A DNA stretch of 64,000 bases from Streptomyces sp. A1136 (GCF_004795055.1 NZ_SSBJ01000034.1:1-64000), one strand, 5' to 3'. Shown: positions 1-8,533, counted from the first letter of the stretch. Notes: generated from the letters alone by a model not told the origin. Made by a program: numbers and translations.

Positions 1-165
1 AACCTCATCCACCGAAGTGGACGGGGTATCAACTTCTGGCGTTGATTTTTGGCACGCTGTTGAGTTCTCAAGGAACGGACGCTTCCTTCGTACTCACCCT
101 CGCGGGTTTTCCTCCGGGCGCTTCCTTCGTTTCCAACTCTACCAGATCATTTCCGCGCCCTGCTT
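1..165 (-). promoter_or_regulatory. rRNA operon promoter and leader (16S gene off the left edge)
   Basis: Read on the minus strand this matches the leader that precedes 16S rRNA in actinobacteria. The TTGAGAACTCA block at 61-71 is followed by a GCGTGCCAAA-like stretch, which is the conserved antitermination/processing region. A -10-like TAGAGT lies at 136-141 with only a weak -35 near 160-165, putting transcription start around 129. A 12-base element (ACGAAGGAAGCG on the minus strand) occurs twice, at 80-91 and 119-130. The 16S gene itself should begin a short distance beyond base 1. The identification rests on remembered leader sequences. Confidence 0.6.
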
Positions 166-411
166 CTCGAAAGTCGCAGTCTGCGGATTTGAATTCGGTG
201 GCCGTTGGGGGCCTGTGCCTTTCGGCGCTCCACCACGTTAGCGCTTTTCCCTTGGGGCTCATAATCGGGCCGTCGGATTCGAATTCGGGCATGCCGAAAT
301 CGTCCCCGCCAGGGGCAAGTCGTAGGTAGTGGGTTTCGCCGCTCCGGGGGTCTGCGAACGCAGGGCCCGTTCAAGCGGCTCGGGCTACGTTAGGCGTCCG
401 CCAGGGCCGAG
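166..411. other. Non-coding region upstream of rRNA leader
   Basis: There is no convincing gene here. The short open frames on both strands lack ribosome binding sites and overlap each other. The stretch is less GC-rich than its surroundings and probably carries further upstream rRNA promoters, but I could not place a second promoter with confidence. Confidence 0.4.
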
Positions 412-1053
412 TCAAGTTGAGCGGCGGCGTGGCGCGTGGGCGCGATAAGGGCTGACCGTCGGGTCATGGGTGACCCAGAAGCGGTACGGGTGGTCCGCGC
501 CCGCTCCGCCCACTCCCGTCCGGGGGCCGCTGCTCACCAGGTCGGGTGTGGTGGGCGTACCGGTGAGAAGGGACAGAGGGGAGTCCGGGCCGTCACAGAG
601 GTCGGTGCCGTCCAGGGAGCGGTCGATGTCCAGGGCCGTGGCCAGGCGGGCCGGGCCTTTGGCGAGTTCCCTGTCGTTTCTGGCGGAAAGTCGACGTTTG
701 CGGGCCAGGTCGGCACCCAGGGTGATCTCGCCGGCGCGAATGAGGACGCCGCTCGCGTGGTCGGGCGGTCCGCACACCAGGTTGAGGCTGAACCACATGC
801 CGTAGATGAAGTAGACGTACGCGTGTCCGGGCGGCCCGAACATCGACGCGTTGCGCCGGGTACGGCCGCGGTAGGCGTGGGAGCCCGGGTCGGCCTCCCC
901 CTCGTAGGCCTCCACTTCCGTGATGCGTAGTTCGAGGGGGCCCTCGGATGTGCGCCGGACCAGGGTGCGGCCGAGCAGGTCGGGGGCCACGGTGAGGACC
1001 GGGCGGTCGAAGAAGGACCGGGGCAGGGGCGTACGGTCGGGTCGCGCGCTCAT
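412..1053 (-). CDS. DNA-3-methyladenine glycosylase (AAG/MPG family)
   Basis: Predicted base-excision-repair glycosylase that removes alkylated purines such as 3-methyladenine. The 213-residue protein has the AAG-family fold markers: TEVEAYEG at 45-52 (with the catalytic-type glutamate), SHAYRG at 58-63, and the GPPGHAYVYFIYGM block ending near 86, which lines the DNA-binding pocket. The length is normal for bacterial members. It is the first gene after the putative rRNA leader and is transcribed in the same direction as it. The ATG start gives the conserved N-terminal PLPRSFFDRP segment. Confidence 0.9.
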   Translation of the reverse strand: MSARPDRTPLPRSFFDRPVLTVAPDLLGRTLVRRTSEGPLELRITEVEAYEGEADPGSHAYRGRTRRNASMFGPPGHAYVYFIYGMWFSLNLVCGPPDHASGVLIRAGEITLGADLARKRRLSARNDRELAKGPARLATALDIDRSLDGTDLCDGPDSPLSLLTGTPTTPDLVSSGPRTGVGGAGADHPYRFWVTHDPTVSPYRAHAPRRRST

Positions 1054-1185
1054 CCGGTCGAGCGTACTGGAGGTCGCGCGCTTGCAACCGGGGCCTGGGG
1101 TTCCGCGTTTGTAGGGGTAAGCACCAGAAGGTCGGGGTCATGTACCGAAGCCTTCACATCACAAAGCTTCAAGGGGAGTCAGAGC

Positions 1186-1968
1186 ATGGGGTTCAGGAAG
1201 CTGTTCGCGGCGCTGGGTGCCGGTGGTGCCTCGGTGGACACCGTCATCACCGAGCCGAACGTCGTTCCGGGCGGGATCGTCCAGGGCGAGGTCCGCATCC
1301 AGGGCGGCTCCGTCGAGCAGCGGATCGAGGGGTTGTCGGTCGGGCTCCAGGCGCGGGTCGAGGTGGAGGGCGGCGAGCAGGAGCACAAGCAGGACATCGT
1401 CTTCGCGAAGCAGCGGCTGGGCGGCGCGTTCGAGGTGCAGCCGGGTGCGCTGCACGTGGTGCCGTTCGGGCTGGAGATCCCCTGGGAGACGCCGATCACC
1501 CATTTCGAGGGACAGCACCTGCGGGGCATGAACATCGGGGTGAGCACGGAGCTGGAGATCGCGCGTGCCGTGGACGCCGGTGACCTGGACCCGATCAACG
1601 TGCATCCGGTGCCGGCGCAGCAGGCGATCCTCGACGCGTTCCGTCGGCTCGGGTTCTCGTTCCGCTCGGCGGACATGGAGCGCGGGCACATCCGGGGGAC
1701 GCGGCAGACGCTGCCCTTCTACCAGGAGATCGAGTTCCTGCCGCCGTCGCAGTACCGGGGGCTGAACCAGGTGGAGCTGACCTTCGTCTCCGACGGGCGC
1801 GAGATGGACGTCGTGCTGGAGATGGACAAGAAGCCCGGTCTCTTCACCGAGGGCAGCGACACCTACCGCTGCTTCCAGGTGGGTCTGCACTCGTACGAAG
1901 GGACCGACTGGGCGGCGTATCTGAACCAGTGGATCGCCTCCGTGGGTTCGCAGCGCAACTGGTTCTGA
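1186..1968 (+). CDS. Spo0M-type sporulation-control family protein
   Basis: The 260-residue product matches the Spo0M/SpoOM family, whose Bacillus member influences stage-0 sporulation control. The N-terminal half is an arrestin-like beta-sandwich, recognisable by the opening GFRKLFAALGAGGASVDT and the G-x-V-x-G-E-V-x-I-x-G-G pattern at about 28-40. No signal peptide or membrane segment is seen, so it is likely cytoplasmic. The ATG is preceded by a strong AAGGGGAG site. Its role in Streptomyces development is inferred from the family only. Confidence 0.85.
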   Translation: MGFRKLFAALGAGGASVDTVITEPNVVPGGIVQGEVRIQGGSVEQRIEGLSVGLQARVEVEGGEQEHKQDIVFAKQRLGGAFEVQPGALHVVPFGLEIPWETPITHFEGQHLRGMNIGVSTELEIARAVDAGDLDPINVHPVPAQQAILDAFRRLGFSFRSADMERGHIRGTRQTLPFYQEIEFLPPSQYRGLNQVELTFVSDGREMDVVLEMDKKPGLFTEGSDTYRCFQVGLHSYEGTDWAAYLNQWIASVGSQRNWF

Positions 1969-2018
1969 GGGATGTCTAGGCTCGGGGCGGTACTGGTAAG
2001 CGATCAGGAGGTTCAGTA

Positions 2019-2552
2019 GTGGCCGAGCAGCGCAGGGCCCCTCTTCCGCACGACTTCCACCCCGAGGTGCACACCTTCTCCGTGGTGAGCGACGACCTGG
2101 CTCCCGGCGCGGATCTGGCCGAGGCCCAGGTCCAGTCGGCCGGGAACGTCTCGCCGCACCTGCGGTGGGAGGGGTTTCCGGAGGGGACGAAGAGTTTCGC
2201 CGTGACGTGCTTCGACCCGGACGCCCCGACGGGCAGTGGGTTCTGGCACTGGGTGCTCTTCGACATCCCGGCCTCGGTGACCGAGTTGCCGGCCGGTGCG
2301 GGCAGCGGGAAGTTCGAGGGACTGCCGGCCGGGGCGGTGCACGTGCGCAACGACTACGGGTCGAAGGACTTCGGCGGGGCCGCCCCGCCGGCCGGCGAGC
2401 GGCACCGGTACGTGTTCACCGTGTACGCGGTGGATCAGGAGAAGCTCGGGCCCGGCTCGGACGTCTCGCCGGCGGTCGTCGGGTTCAACCTGAGGTTCCA
2501 CACGTTGGGCCGTGCCCAGCTGATCGGTGAGTACGAGGCTCCGGCGGGCTGA
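2019..2552 (+). CDS. YbhB/YbcL family PEBP (Raf-kinase-inhibitor-like) protein
   Basis: A phosphatidylethanolamine-binding-protein fold of 177 residues. The ligand-binding signature DPDAPTGSGFWHWVLF sits near 67-82, followed by HVRNDYGSKDFGGAAPP and a GERHRYVFTVYAV block, both typical of bacterial YbhB/YbcL members. The cellular role of this family in bacteria is poorly defined. GTG was chosen as start because AGGAGG lies at 2006-2011. A strong terminator follows at 2570-2613. Confidence 0.9.
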   Translation: MAEQRRAPLPHDFHPEVHTFSVVSDDLAPGADLAEAQVQSAGNVSPHLRWEGFPEGTKSFAVTCFDPDAPTGSGFWHWVLFDIPASVTELPAGAGSGKFEGLPAGAVHVRNDYGSKDFGGAAPPAGERHRYVFTVYAVDQEKLGPGSDVSPAVVGFNLRFHTLGRAQLIGEYEAPAG

Positions 2553-2569
2553 TCGTTTCCCGAGCGTTT

Positions 2570-2613
2570 GCCCGGTCCTGGTCTAAAGACGGCCAGGACC
2601 GGGCATTTTTATT
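2570..2613 (+). terminator. Rho-independent terminator after the PEBP gene
   Basis: Arms at 2570-2583 and 2591-2604 pair over 14 bases with one mismatch and are followed by ATTTTTATT. The T tract is unusual for this GC-rich genome and makes it a textbook intrinsic terminator. Confidence 0.9.
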
Positions 2614-2701
2614 GCGTTGTCCCGCGTGGCGCGCGCGGCCAGAGTGGTTCCGGGCCTTGCCGCCAGGGAGGTCGCGGGCCTGCACACGGGAGGTGGGCGA
2701 G

Positions 2702-3205
2702 ATGCGGGACACGCTGGTGCTGAATGCGAGCTTCGAGCCGCTGTCGACGGTGACGTTGAACCGGGCTGTGGTGTTGGTGCTCCAGGACAAGGCCGTGGTG
2801 GAACAGTCGCATCCCGAGTTGCGTGTCCGGGCGGCCACCATGGAGCTCCCGATGCCTCGGGTGATCAGGCTCTGCCGGTACGTCCGGGTGCCGTTCCGAA
2901 GACATGCTCCGTGGTCGCGGCGGGGGGTGCTGGCCCGTGACCAGCACCGGTGCGCGTACTGCGGGAAGCGTGCGACGACCGTGGACCACGTGCTGCCGCG
3001 GGCCCAGGGGGGCGGGGACACCTGGCTGAACACGGTGGCGTCGTGTGCGGAGGACAACCACCGCAAGGCGGCCCGTACTCCGGAGGAGGCGGGGATGCCG
3101 CTGCTCCGCAAGCCGTTCGTGCCGTCGCCGGCGGACGCGATGCTGCTCGCCCTGGGCTCCGGCGGGCGTGAGGTCCTGCCGGAGTGGCTGGCGCGTACCG
3201 CGTAG
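2702..3205 (+). CDS. HNH endonuclease family protein
   Basis: Small 167-residue protein with a C-terminal HNH nuclease domain. CAYCGK at 84-89 and the later C-x3-N-H-x-K (115-122) form the zinc-binding ribbon, and DHVLPRAQGG at 95-104 supplies the catalytic His. The N-terminal half (VLNASFEPLSTVTLNRA) is the stereotyped opening of a stand-alone HNH family common in actinobacteria. ATG at 2702 is preferred because GGGAGGTG precedes it and it gives this conserved N-terminus. Homologues are housekeeping-like genes without a defined substrate. Confidence 0.88.
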   Translation: MRDTLVLNASFEPLSTVTLNRAVVLVLQDKAVVEQSHPELRVRAATMELPMPRVIRLCRYVRVPFRRHAPWSRRGVLARDQHRCAYCGKRATTVDHVLPRAQGGGDTWLNTVASCAEDNHRKAARTPEEAGMPLLRKPFVPSPADAMLLALGSGGREVLPEWLARTA

Positions 3206-3266
3206 TACGTCGGCCGGGTAGGTCGGCGTAGGCGACCCCGCGGCCTGCGTAGGTTCGCTACGTGGT

Positions 3267-4043
3267 TCAGCGGAGCAGCAGTTGGACGATGGCGATGATG
3301 CCGACTGCCACGATGACGGCGCGCAGCGCGGTCGGGGGCAGTCGGCGGCCGACCTTCGCGCCGATCTGGCCGCCGAGGGTGGAGCCGACGGCGATGAGGA
3401 CCACGGCCGTCCAGTCGAAGTCGGCGACGAAGAGGAAGAACACGGCCGCGATGCCGTTGACGAGGGCGGCGAGGACGTTCTTGACGGCGTTGATCCGTTG
3501 CAGGTCGTCGTGGAGCAGCAGGCCCATCAGGCCGAGGTAGAGCACGCCCTGGGCGGCGCCGAAGTAACCGCCGTACGCGCTGGCGAGGAGCATGCCGGTC
3601 AGGAGGGCGGGCCCGCCGTCGGGGTGCCCGGTGTCACCGCCCGCGGCCTCTTGGCGCGCGCGCAGGGCGGCGGCGAGGCGGGGCTGGAGGACGACGAGGA
3701 CGAGGGCCAGTCCGATGAGGACGGGCACGATCGTGTTGAAGGAGTCCGGCGGCAGGGTGAGGAGCAGGATCGCGCCTCCGAGTCCGCCGACGAGGGAGAC
3801 CGCGCCGAGCCGCAGTACGCGGGAGCGCTGGCCCTTGAGTTCCTTGCGGTAGCCGATGGCGCCGCTGATGGAGCCGGGCACCAGGCCGAGGGTGTTGGAC
3901 ACGTTGGCGGTGACCGGCGGGAGTCCCGTGGCGAGCAGGACGGGGAAGGTGATGAGCGTGCCGGAGCCGACGATGGTGTTGATGGTGCCGGCTCCGACAC
4001 CTGCGGCGAGGACCGCGAGTGATTCCCAGGTGGACATGGACAT
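3267..4043 (-). CDS. TSUP family (TauE/SafE) membrane permease
   Basis: Integral membrane protein of about 258 residues with the two-fold repeat expected of sulfite/organosulfonate exporters. The first repeat has the signature GVGAGTINTIVGSGTLITFP and the second has SAYGGYFGAAQGV. Around eight hydrophobic segments are visible. The substrate is probably an anion such as sulfite or a sulfonate but cannot be told from sequence. I chose the ATG at 4043 over upstream in-frame ATGs because AAGGGGATG precedes it at suitable distance. Confidence 0.85.
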   Translation of the reverse strand: MSMSTWESLAVLAAGVGAGTINTIVGSGTLITFPVLLATGLPPVTANVSNTLGLVPGSISGAIGYRKELKGQRSRVLRLGAVSLVGGLGGAILLLTLPPDSFNTIVPVLIGLALVLVVLQPRLAAALRARQEAAGGDTGHPDGGPALLTGMLLASAYGGYFGAAQGVLYLGLMGLLLHDDLQRINAVKNVLAALVNGIAAVFFLFVADFDWTAVVLIAVGSTLGGQIGAKVGRRLPPTALRAVIVAVGIIAIVQLLLR

Positions 4044-4126
4044 TGCCATCCCCTTCGCATGAGTGGGTCGCCTCCCCGCCATCAAGGTCGGGGGGCCTCA
4101 CTGATCATGCAGGAGGCGATGGGCGG

Positions 4127-5113
4127 TCAGTCGATGGGGGGCTGTTCGCGGCGGTCCGCGGAGTCCTTGTCGCGGGCGGCGGGGATGCCGCCGCCCTCCT
4201 TGCCGGAGTTCTGCGGGTTGAAGCCGGAACCGCCGCCCATGGGGCCGAAGTTGCCCATGGCTCCGGAGAGGCCCTTGAGGGCGTCGCCGATCTCGCTGGG
4301 CACGATCCAGAGCTTGTTGGCGTCGCCTTCGGCGATCTTCGGGAGCATCTGGAGGTACTGGTAGGCGAGGAGCTTCTGGTCGGCGTCGCCGGCGTGGATG
4401 GACTCGAAGACCGTACGGATGGCCTGGGCCTCGCCCTCGGCCCGCAGGGCGGCCGCCTTGGCGTCACCTTCGGCGCGCAGGATGGAGGACTGCTTCTCGC
4501 CTTCGGCGCGCAGGATCTCGGACTGCCGGACACCTTCGGCCTGGAGGATCGCGGCGCGCTTGTCGCGGTCGGCGCGCATCTGCTTCTCCATCGAGTCCTG
4601 GATGGAGGTCGGCGGCTCGATCGCCTTGAGTTCGACGCGGTTGACGCGGATGCCCCACTTGCCGGTGGCCTCGTCGAGGACGCCGCGCAGGGCCGCGTTG
4701 ATCTCCTCGCGGGAGGTGAGGGTCCGCTCCAGGTCCATGCCCCCGATGATGTTGCGCAGGGTGGTGACGGTGAGTTGCTCGATGGCCTGGATGTAGCTGG
4801 CGACTTCGTACGTCGCGGCCCGGGCGTCGGTCACCTGGTAGTAGATGACGGTGTCGATGTTGACGACCAGGTTGTCCTGGGTGATGACGGGCTGCGGCGG
4901 GAAGGGGACGACCTGTTCACGCAGGTCGATCCGGTTGCGGATCGAGTCGATGAACGGGACGACGATGTTGAGGCCCGCGTTGAGGGTGCGGGTGTAGCGG
5001 CCGAACCGCTCGACGATGGCGGCGCTGGCCTGCGGGATCACCTGGATCGTCTTGACCAGTGCGATGAAGACCAGAACCACCAGAATGATCAGGACGATGA
5101 TGATCGGTTGCAT
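4127..5113 (-). CDS. SPFH/Band-7 domain protein (stomatin-like)
   Basis: 328-residue membrane-associated scaffold. One N-terminal transmembrane helix (about 1-25) is followed by an SPFH/Band-7 domain (AAIVERFGRYTRTLNAGLN onward, to about 190). A long helical stretch with repeated ILRAEGEKQS-type units comes next, then a low-complexity GGGSGFNPQ tail. Stomatin/prohibitin-like proteins organise membrane microdomains. Bacterial members are typically encoded next to an NfeD protein, as here (the gene upstream at 5198-5629), and the two probably form a membrane complex. Confidence 0.9.
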   Translation of the reverse strand: MQPIIIVLIILVVLVFIALVKTIQVIPQASAAIVERFGRYTRTLNAGLNIVVPFIDSIRNRIDLREQVVPFPPQPVITQDNLVVNIDTVIYYQVTDARAATYEVASYIQAIEQLTVTTLRNIIGGMDLERTLTSREEINAALRGVLDEATGKWGIRVNRVELKAIEPPTSIQDSMEKQMRADRDKRAAILQAEGVRQSEILRAEGEKQSSILRAEGDAKAAALRAEGEAQAIRTVFESIHAGDADQKLLAYQYLQMLPKIAEGDANKLWIVPSEIGDALKGLSGAMGNFGPMGGGSGFNPQNSGKEGGGIPAARDKDSADRREQPPID

Positions 5114-5197
5114 GCGGTTCCCCGTGCCCTTCCGGCTGTCTGTGCTGCCCCGTTGATCGGAGTCTCGCAGACCCGGGGGCCGCGAGTCGGGTGGTTC

Positions 5198-5629
5198 TCA
5201 CATGACGACCGCGGTCGCTCCGTCGATGTCCACCACGTCGACGGACTCGCCGGGTTCGAAAACGGTGTCCGAGTCGAGGGTGCGCGCGGACCAGATCTCA
5301 CCGGCGAGCTTGATGCGGCCGCCACGACCGTCGACGCGTTCGAGGACGACGGCGCTTCTGCCCTTCAACGCGTCGATTCCGCTGAGGTGTTGGGGGCGTT
5401 GGTCGCGGTGGCGATTGGCCAGGGGGCGGACGACGGCGATGAGCGCGATCGACACGATCACGAACACCAGGACCTGGGCCACCACTCCCGCGCCGAGCGC
5501 GGCCGCCACTGCGGCGAGGGCCGCGCCGACGGCGAACATGCCGAACTCCGGCATCGCCGTGAGGACGAGGGGAATTCCCAGTCCGACCGCGCCGATGAGC
5601 CACCACACCCATGCGTCGATGTTGGTCAC
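5198..5629 (-). CDS. NfeD family membrane protein
   Basis: 143 residues with two to three transmembrane helices in the first 75 residues, followed by a small OB-fold domain (LKGRSAVVLERVDGRGGRIKLAGEIWSAR) typical of the NfeD C-terminus. This is the short form lacking the ClpP-like serine protease domain. It lies 84 bases upstream of the SPFH gene on the same strand, the usual NfeD-stomatin partnership. The start is GTG. The biochemical role is unknown beyond assistance to SPFH proteins. Confidence 0.87.
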   Translation of the reverse strand: MTNIDAWVWWLIGAVGLGIPLVLTAMPEFGMFAVGAALAAVAAALGAGVVAQVLVFVIVSIALIAVVRPLANRHRDQRPQHLSGIDALKGRSAVVLERVDGRGGRIKLAGEIWSARTLDSDTVFEPGESVDVVDIDGATAVVM

Positions 5630-5702
5630 ATGGTCATGGTAGGTCTGGCGGGCGCGGTCGGGACAGGGTGCGTGCGGGCTTCCGGGACGGCCCGGGTCCC
5701 GC

Positions 5703-6497
5703 CTAGCGGAGCGGGAGGCCCTGGGCGGTCCAGCGGTCGCTGTCGTTGCGCTCCACGACCAGCGGGAGACCGAAGCAGAGCGAGAGGTTGCGGGAGGTCA
5801 GTTCCAGGTCGATGGGACCGGCGGTGACGACCTTGCCCTGGCGGATCATCAGGACGTGGGTGAAGCCGGGGGCGATCTCCTCGACGTGGTGCGTGACCAT
5901 GATCATGGAGGGTGCGAGCGGGTCGCGGGCGAGGCGGCCGAGGCGCCGTACGAGGTCCTCGCGGCCACCGAGGTCGAGACCGGCGGCGGGCTCGTCGAGG
6001 AGCAGCAGCTCGGGGTCGGTCATCAGGGCGCGGGCGATCAGGGTGCGCTTGCGTTCGCCCTCGGAGAGGGTGCCGAACTTGCGGTCGAGGTAGTCCGTCA
6101 TGCCGAGGCGGTCGAGGAACGCGCGGGCGCGCTGCTCGTCGATGTCCTCGTACTCCTCCTGCCAGGTGGCCGTCATGCCGTAGGCGGCGGTGAGGACGGT
6201 CTCCAGGACGGTCTGGCGCTTGGGGAGCTTGTCGGCCATCGCGATGCCGGCGACCCCGATGCGCGGGCGCAGGTCGAAGACGTTGACCTTGCCGAGGGTG
6301 CTGCCGAGGACGGTGGTCTCGCCCGTGGTGGGGAAGAGGTAGCTGGAGGCGACGTTGAGCAGGGTGGTCTTCCCGGCGCCGTTGGGGCCGAGGATCACCC
6401 AGCGCTCCCCCTCCTTCACCGACCAGGAGACCTGGTCCACCAGCGCCCGGCCCTCGCGGACCACGGATACGTCCACCAGCTCCAGAACATCGCTCAT
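5703..6497 (-). CDS. ABC transporter ATP-binding protein
   Basis: Single-domain ATPase of 264 residues: Walker A GPNGAGKTT at 37-45, ABC signature LSEGERKRT, Walker B ELLLLDEP and H-loop MVTHHVEE. No permease gene is adjacent, so it is an orphan ATPase. Stand-alone proteins of this type resemble the ModF/YlmA group, but the transported substrate, if any, cannot be inferred. ATG at 6497 follows AAGGGGAG and begins the conserved LELVDVSVVREG. The longer upstream frame is proline/arginine-rich and not credible as protein. Confidence 0.87.
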   Translation of the reverse strand: MSDVLELVDVSVVREGRALVDQVSWSVKEGERWVILGPNGAGKTTLLNVASSYLFPTTGETTVLGSTLGKVNVFDLRPRIGVAGIAMADKLPKRQTVLETVLTAAYGMTATWQEEYEDIDEQRARAFLDRLGMTDYLDRKFGTLSEGERKRTLIARALMTDPELLLLDEPAAGLDLGGREDLVRRLGRLARDPLAPSMIMVTHHVEEIAPGFTHVLMIRQGKVVTAGPIDLELTSRNLSLCFGLPLVVERNDSDRWTAQGLPLR

Positions 6498-6631
6498 GAG
6501 CGTGTTGTCTCCCCTTGCAGTCTCGGTTCGTCTGTGCACCGGTAGGCGCAGCCCCAGGGGAAAACCTACGCCACTGGCGGAGGGGTCCGGGCGCCAGGCC
6601 GGTCCCCGGGCCCGATCCGTAAAGTGGGGGG

Positions 6632-7414
6632 ATGCTTTTCGAACCACGCTCAGGGCGGCTGGCCGCCTGGGGGAACGCGTTGTTGGCCGGTCTGGTCTCG
6701 CCCGACGAGGCGGTGCTGTCGATCGTGGGCGAGGACGCCGTGCACCGGGTGGCGGGGCTGCCCGGGGAGTCGGGCCCGGTGGGGCTGACGCTGGCCCTGG
6801 GTCGGATGCGGGCGCTGGGGGTGACCGGGTTGCGGGTGGCGCTGCCCGCGCCGGGGCATCCACTGGGGCTCAGTGGGCCGCCCGAGTTCAACGCGCGGGC
6901 GTTGGAGGCCGAGGAGGCCGTGGTGGCGGTGGGCGCGGCGATGGGTCTGGTGCCGGAGGTGACCGAGGCGGGGCCGGCCGGGGACGTGCACGTCGAGGTC
7001 GTCTGGCGCTGCCTGCCGGTGCGGGAGGCCCCGCCGGCGGACGTGCCGTCGCTCGGTGAGGCGGAGCGGGAGCTCGCGGAGGCGCTGCGCGAGGCGACCC
7101 GGGCGCTGACCCGGCTGGATGTGGCGGGGTCGGGGCCGGTGGCGGACGCGGCGCTGTCGGCGTACCGGGCGCGGGCGGAGGCCGGGCGGGACGTTCTGGC
7201 GCCGGGGTATCCGGCGCGGGCGGTGCGGGTGCTGTCGCTGGCCCAGCGGGTGGACCTGATGGTGTCGCTGGCCTACGAGAACGGGCACGGGGGCGCGGTG
7301 GCCGCCTCGGAGATGGCGGCGCGGGCGGAGGCCCTGCGGCCGGTGGAGCGGGTGGCGCGGCGGGCGCTGGTCGCGGCGTACAACGCGGCGGTGGAGGAGC
7401 GGGGGCGGGACTGA
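6632..7414 (+). CDS. Conserved hypothetical protein
   Basis: 260-residue protein I recognise only as a Streptomyces-type conserved hypothetical. The N-terminal half is alpha/beta with no known motif. The C-terminal half is rich in Ala, Arg and Glu and probably helical. No signal peptide or membrane segment is seen. A TAAAGT hexamer at 6620-6625 ends six bases before the ATG, suggesting a leaderless transcript, although the G run between them could also serve as a ribosome binding site. Function is unknown. Confidence 0.75.
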   Translation: MLFEPRSGRLAAWGNALLAGLVSPDEAVLSIVGEDAVHRVAGLPGESGPVGLTLALGRMRALGVTGLRVALPAPGHPLGLSGPPEFNARALEAEEAVVAVGAAMGLVPEVTEAGPAGDVHVEVVWRCLPVREAPPADVPSLGEAERELAEALREATRALTRLDVAGSGPVADAALSAYRARAEAGRDVLAPGYPARAVRVLSLAQRVDLMVSLAYENGHGGAVAASEMAARAEALRPVERVARRALVAAYNAAVEERGRD

Positions 7415-7437
7415 GGGGTCGGGGCCGGACGCACCGC

Positions 7438-7471
7438 GGCCCCGCTTCCGGGGAGATGGGGAAGCGGGGCC
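7438..7471. terminator. Bidirectional terminator hairpin
   Basis: A perfect 12-base stem (7438-7449 with 7460-7471) lies between the convergent hypothetical gene and the chaplin gene. There is no T tract, which is usual for Streptomyces terminators. Confidence 0.75.
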
Positions 7472-7487
7472 GGTGGGGCGGGAGGGG

Positions 7488-7733
7488 TCAGGCGTTGACG
7501 CCCGTGTTGCCGAAGGCGGGGTTCAGCAGGCCGATCACGGTGATCGAGTTGCCCACCACGTTGACGGGGACGTTCACGGGTGCCTGGACCAGGTTCCCCG
7601 AGGCCACGCCCGGCGAGTTCTGGGCCTCGCCCGCCGCCGACGCACCGCCGTGCGCCGAGGAGACACCGGCGCCGGCGGCCAGGAGGCCGCCCGCGATCAT
7701 GGTGACGGCAGTGGCCTTCTTGAAGTTCTTCAC
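7488..7733 (-). CDS. chpE: Short chaplin, cysteine-free ChpE type
   Basis: Secreted 81-residue precursor: Sec signal peptide (basic start, hydrophobic TAVTMIAGGLLAAGAG, cleavage near SSAHG) followed by one chaplin domain, beginning NSPGVASGNLVQ and ending VIGLLNPAFGNTGVNA. Chaplins assemble into amyloid-like films that let aerial hyphae and spores leave the aqueous phase. Most short chaplins have two conserved cysteines. Here those positions are Val (NVVGN) and Thr/Gly (GNTGVN), as in ChpE. The GTG start at 7733 has GGAGGAAAG upstream. Confidence 0.9.
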   Translation of the reverse strand: MKNFKKATAVTMIAGGLLAAGAGVSSAHGGASAAGEAQNSPGVASGNLVQAPVNVPVNVVGNSITVIGLLNPAFGNTGVNA

Positions 7734-7885
7734 GTTTCTTCTTTCCTCCAGTACGTCCCGCCGCGGCCGGCCGCCGCGGCATGCCTGGAGAACGGCCTCT
7801 CCCCCCGCCTGGATACGCCATGTGGGCGACATACACCCGACCGTATGAATCTCACACCGGAGGCGAACCGGGTCGGGGGGCGACC

Positions 7886-8533
7886 CTAGGCGTCCACGAT
7901 CCCGTGCCTGACCGCCCACAGGGCGGCCTGGGTGCGGTCGGATAGGTCCAGTTTCATCAGGATGTTCGAGACGTGCGTCTTGACCGTCTTCTCGGAGAGG
8001 ACGAGCGCGCGGGCGATCTCCCGGTTCGCACGGCCGTCCGCGATGAGGGAGAGGACCTCCCGCTCCCGGTCGGTCAGCGCGCCGGCGCGGGAAGGGGACG
8101 ACGGTTGGCCTTCCTGCGCGAGCAGGGCCTCGGCGACCTCCGGCTGGAGCAGGACGTGGCCGGCGTGGACGGAGCGGATGGCCCCCGCCAGGGCGTCGGG
8201 GTCGATGTCCTTGTAGAGGTATCCGGCGGCCCCGGCCCGCAGGGCGGGGACCACCGTCCGTTGTTCCGTGAAGCTGGTGACGACCAGGACCCGGGCGGGG
8301 TTCGCGAGGTCGCGCAGCCGCCGCAGGGCTTCGATCCCGTCGGTGCCCGGCATCTTGACGTCCATCAGGATCACGTCGGGGCGCAGCTCCTCCGCGCGGG
8401 CGATGCCCTCCTCGCCGTCCGCGGCCTCGCCGACGACCTCGATGTCCTCCTGTACTTCCAGGAAGGTGCGCAGGCCCCGCCGGACCACCTGGTGGTCGTC
8501 GACCAGCAGGACGCGGATGGGTGTGTCAGCCAC
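7886..8533 (-). CDS. NarL/LuxR-family response regulator
   Basis: 215 residues: N-terminal receiver domain (acidic DD at 12-13, phospho-acceptor Asp58 in VILMDVKMPG, Thr in VVTSF, Lys in YLYKD) and a C-terminal LuxR-type helix-turn-helix (LTDREREVLSLIADGRANREIA onward). It works with the kinase encoded immediately upstream, and the GTG start overlaps the kinase stop. The signal and regulon are unknown. It sits next to the chaplin gene, as I recall for chpE loci in other streptomycetes. Confidence 0.93.
   Translation of the reverse strand: MADTPIRVLLVDDHQVVRRGLRTFLEVQEDIEVVGEAADGEEGIARAEELRPDVILMDVKMPGTDGIEALRRLRDLANPARVLVVTSFTEQRTVVPALRAGAAGYLYKDIDPDALAGAIRSVHAGHVLLQPEVAEALLAQEGQPSSPSRAGALTDREREVLSLIADGRANREIARALVLSEKTVKTHVSNILMKLDLSDRTQAALWAVRHGIVDA

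Noticed and set aside
4019..5827. 600-codon open frame on the plus strand
   Set aside because: It runs antisense through the SPFH and NfeD genes and is a product of high GC at third positions. The minus-strand proteins have clear family motifs.
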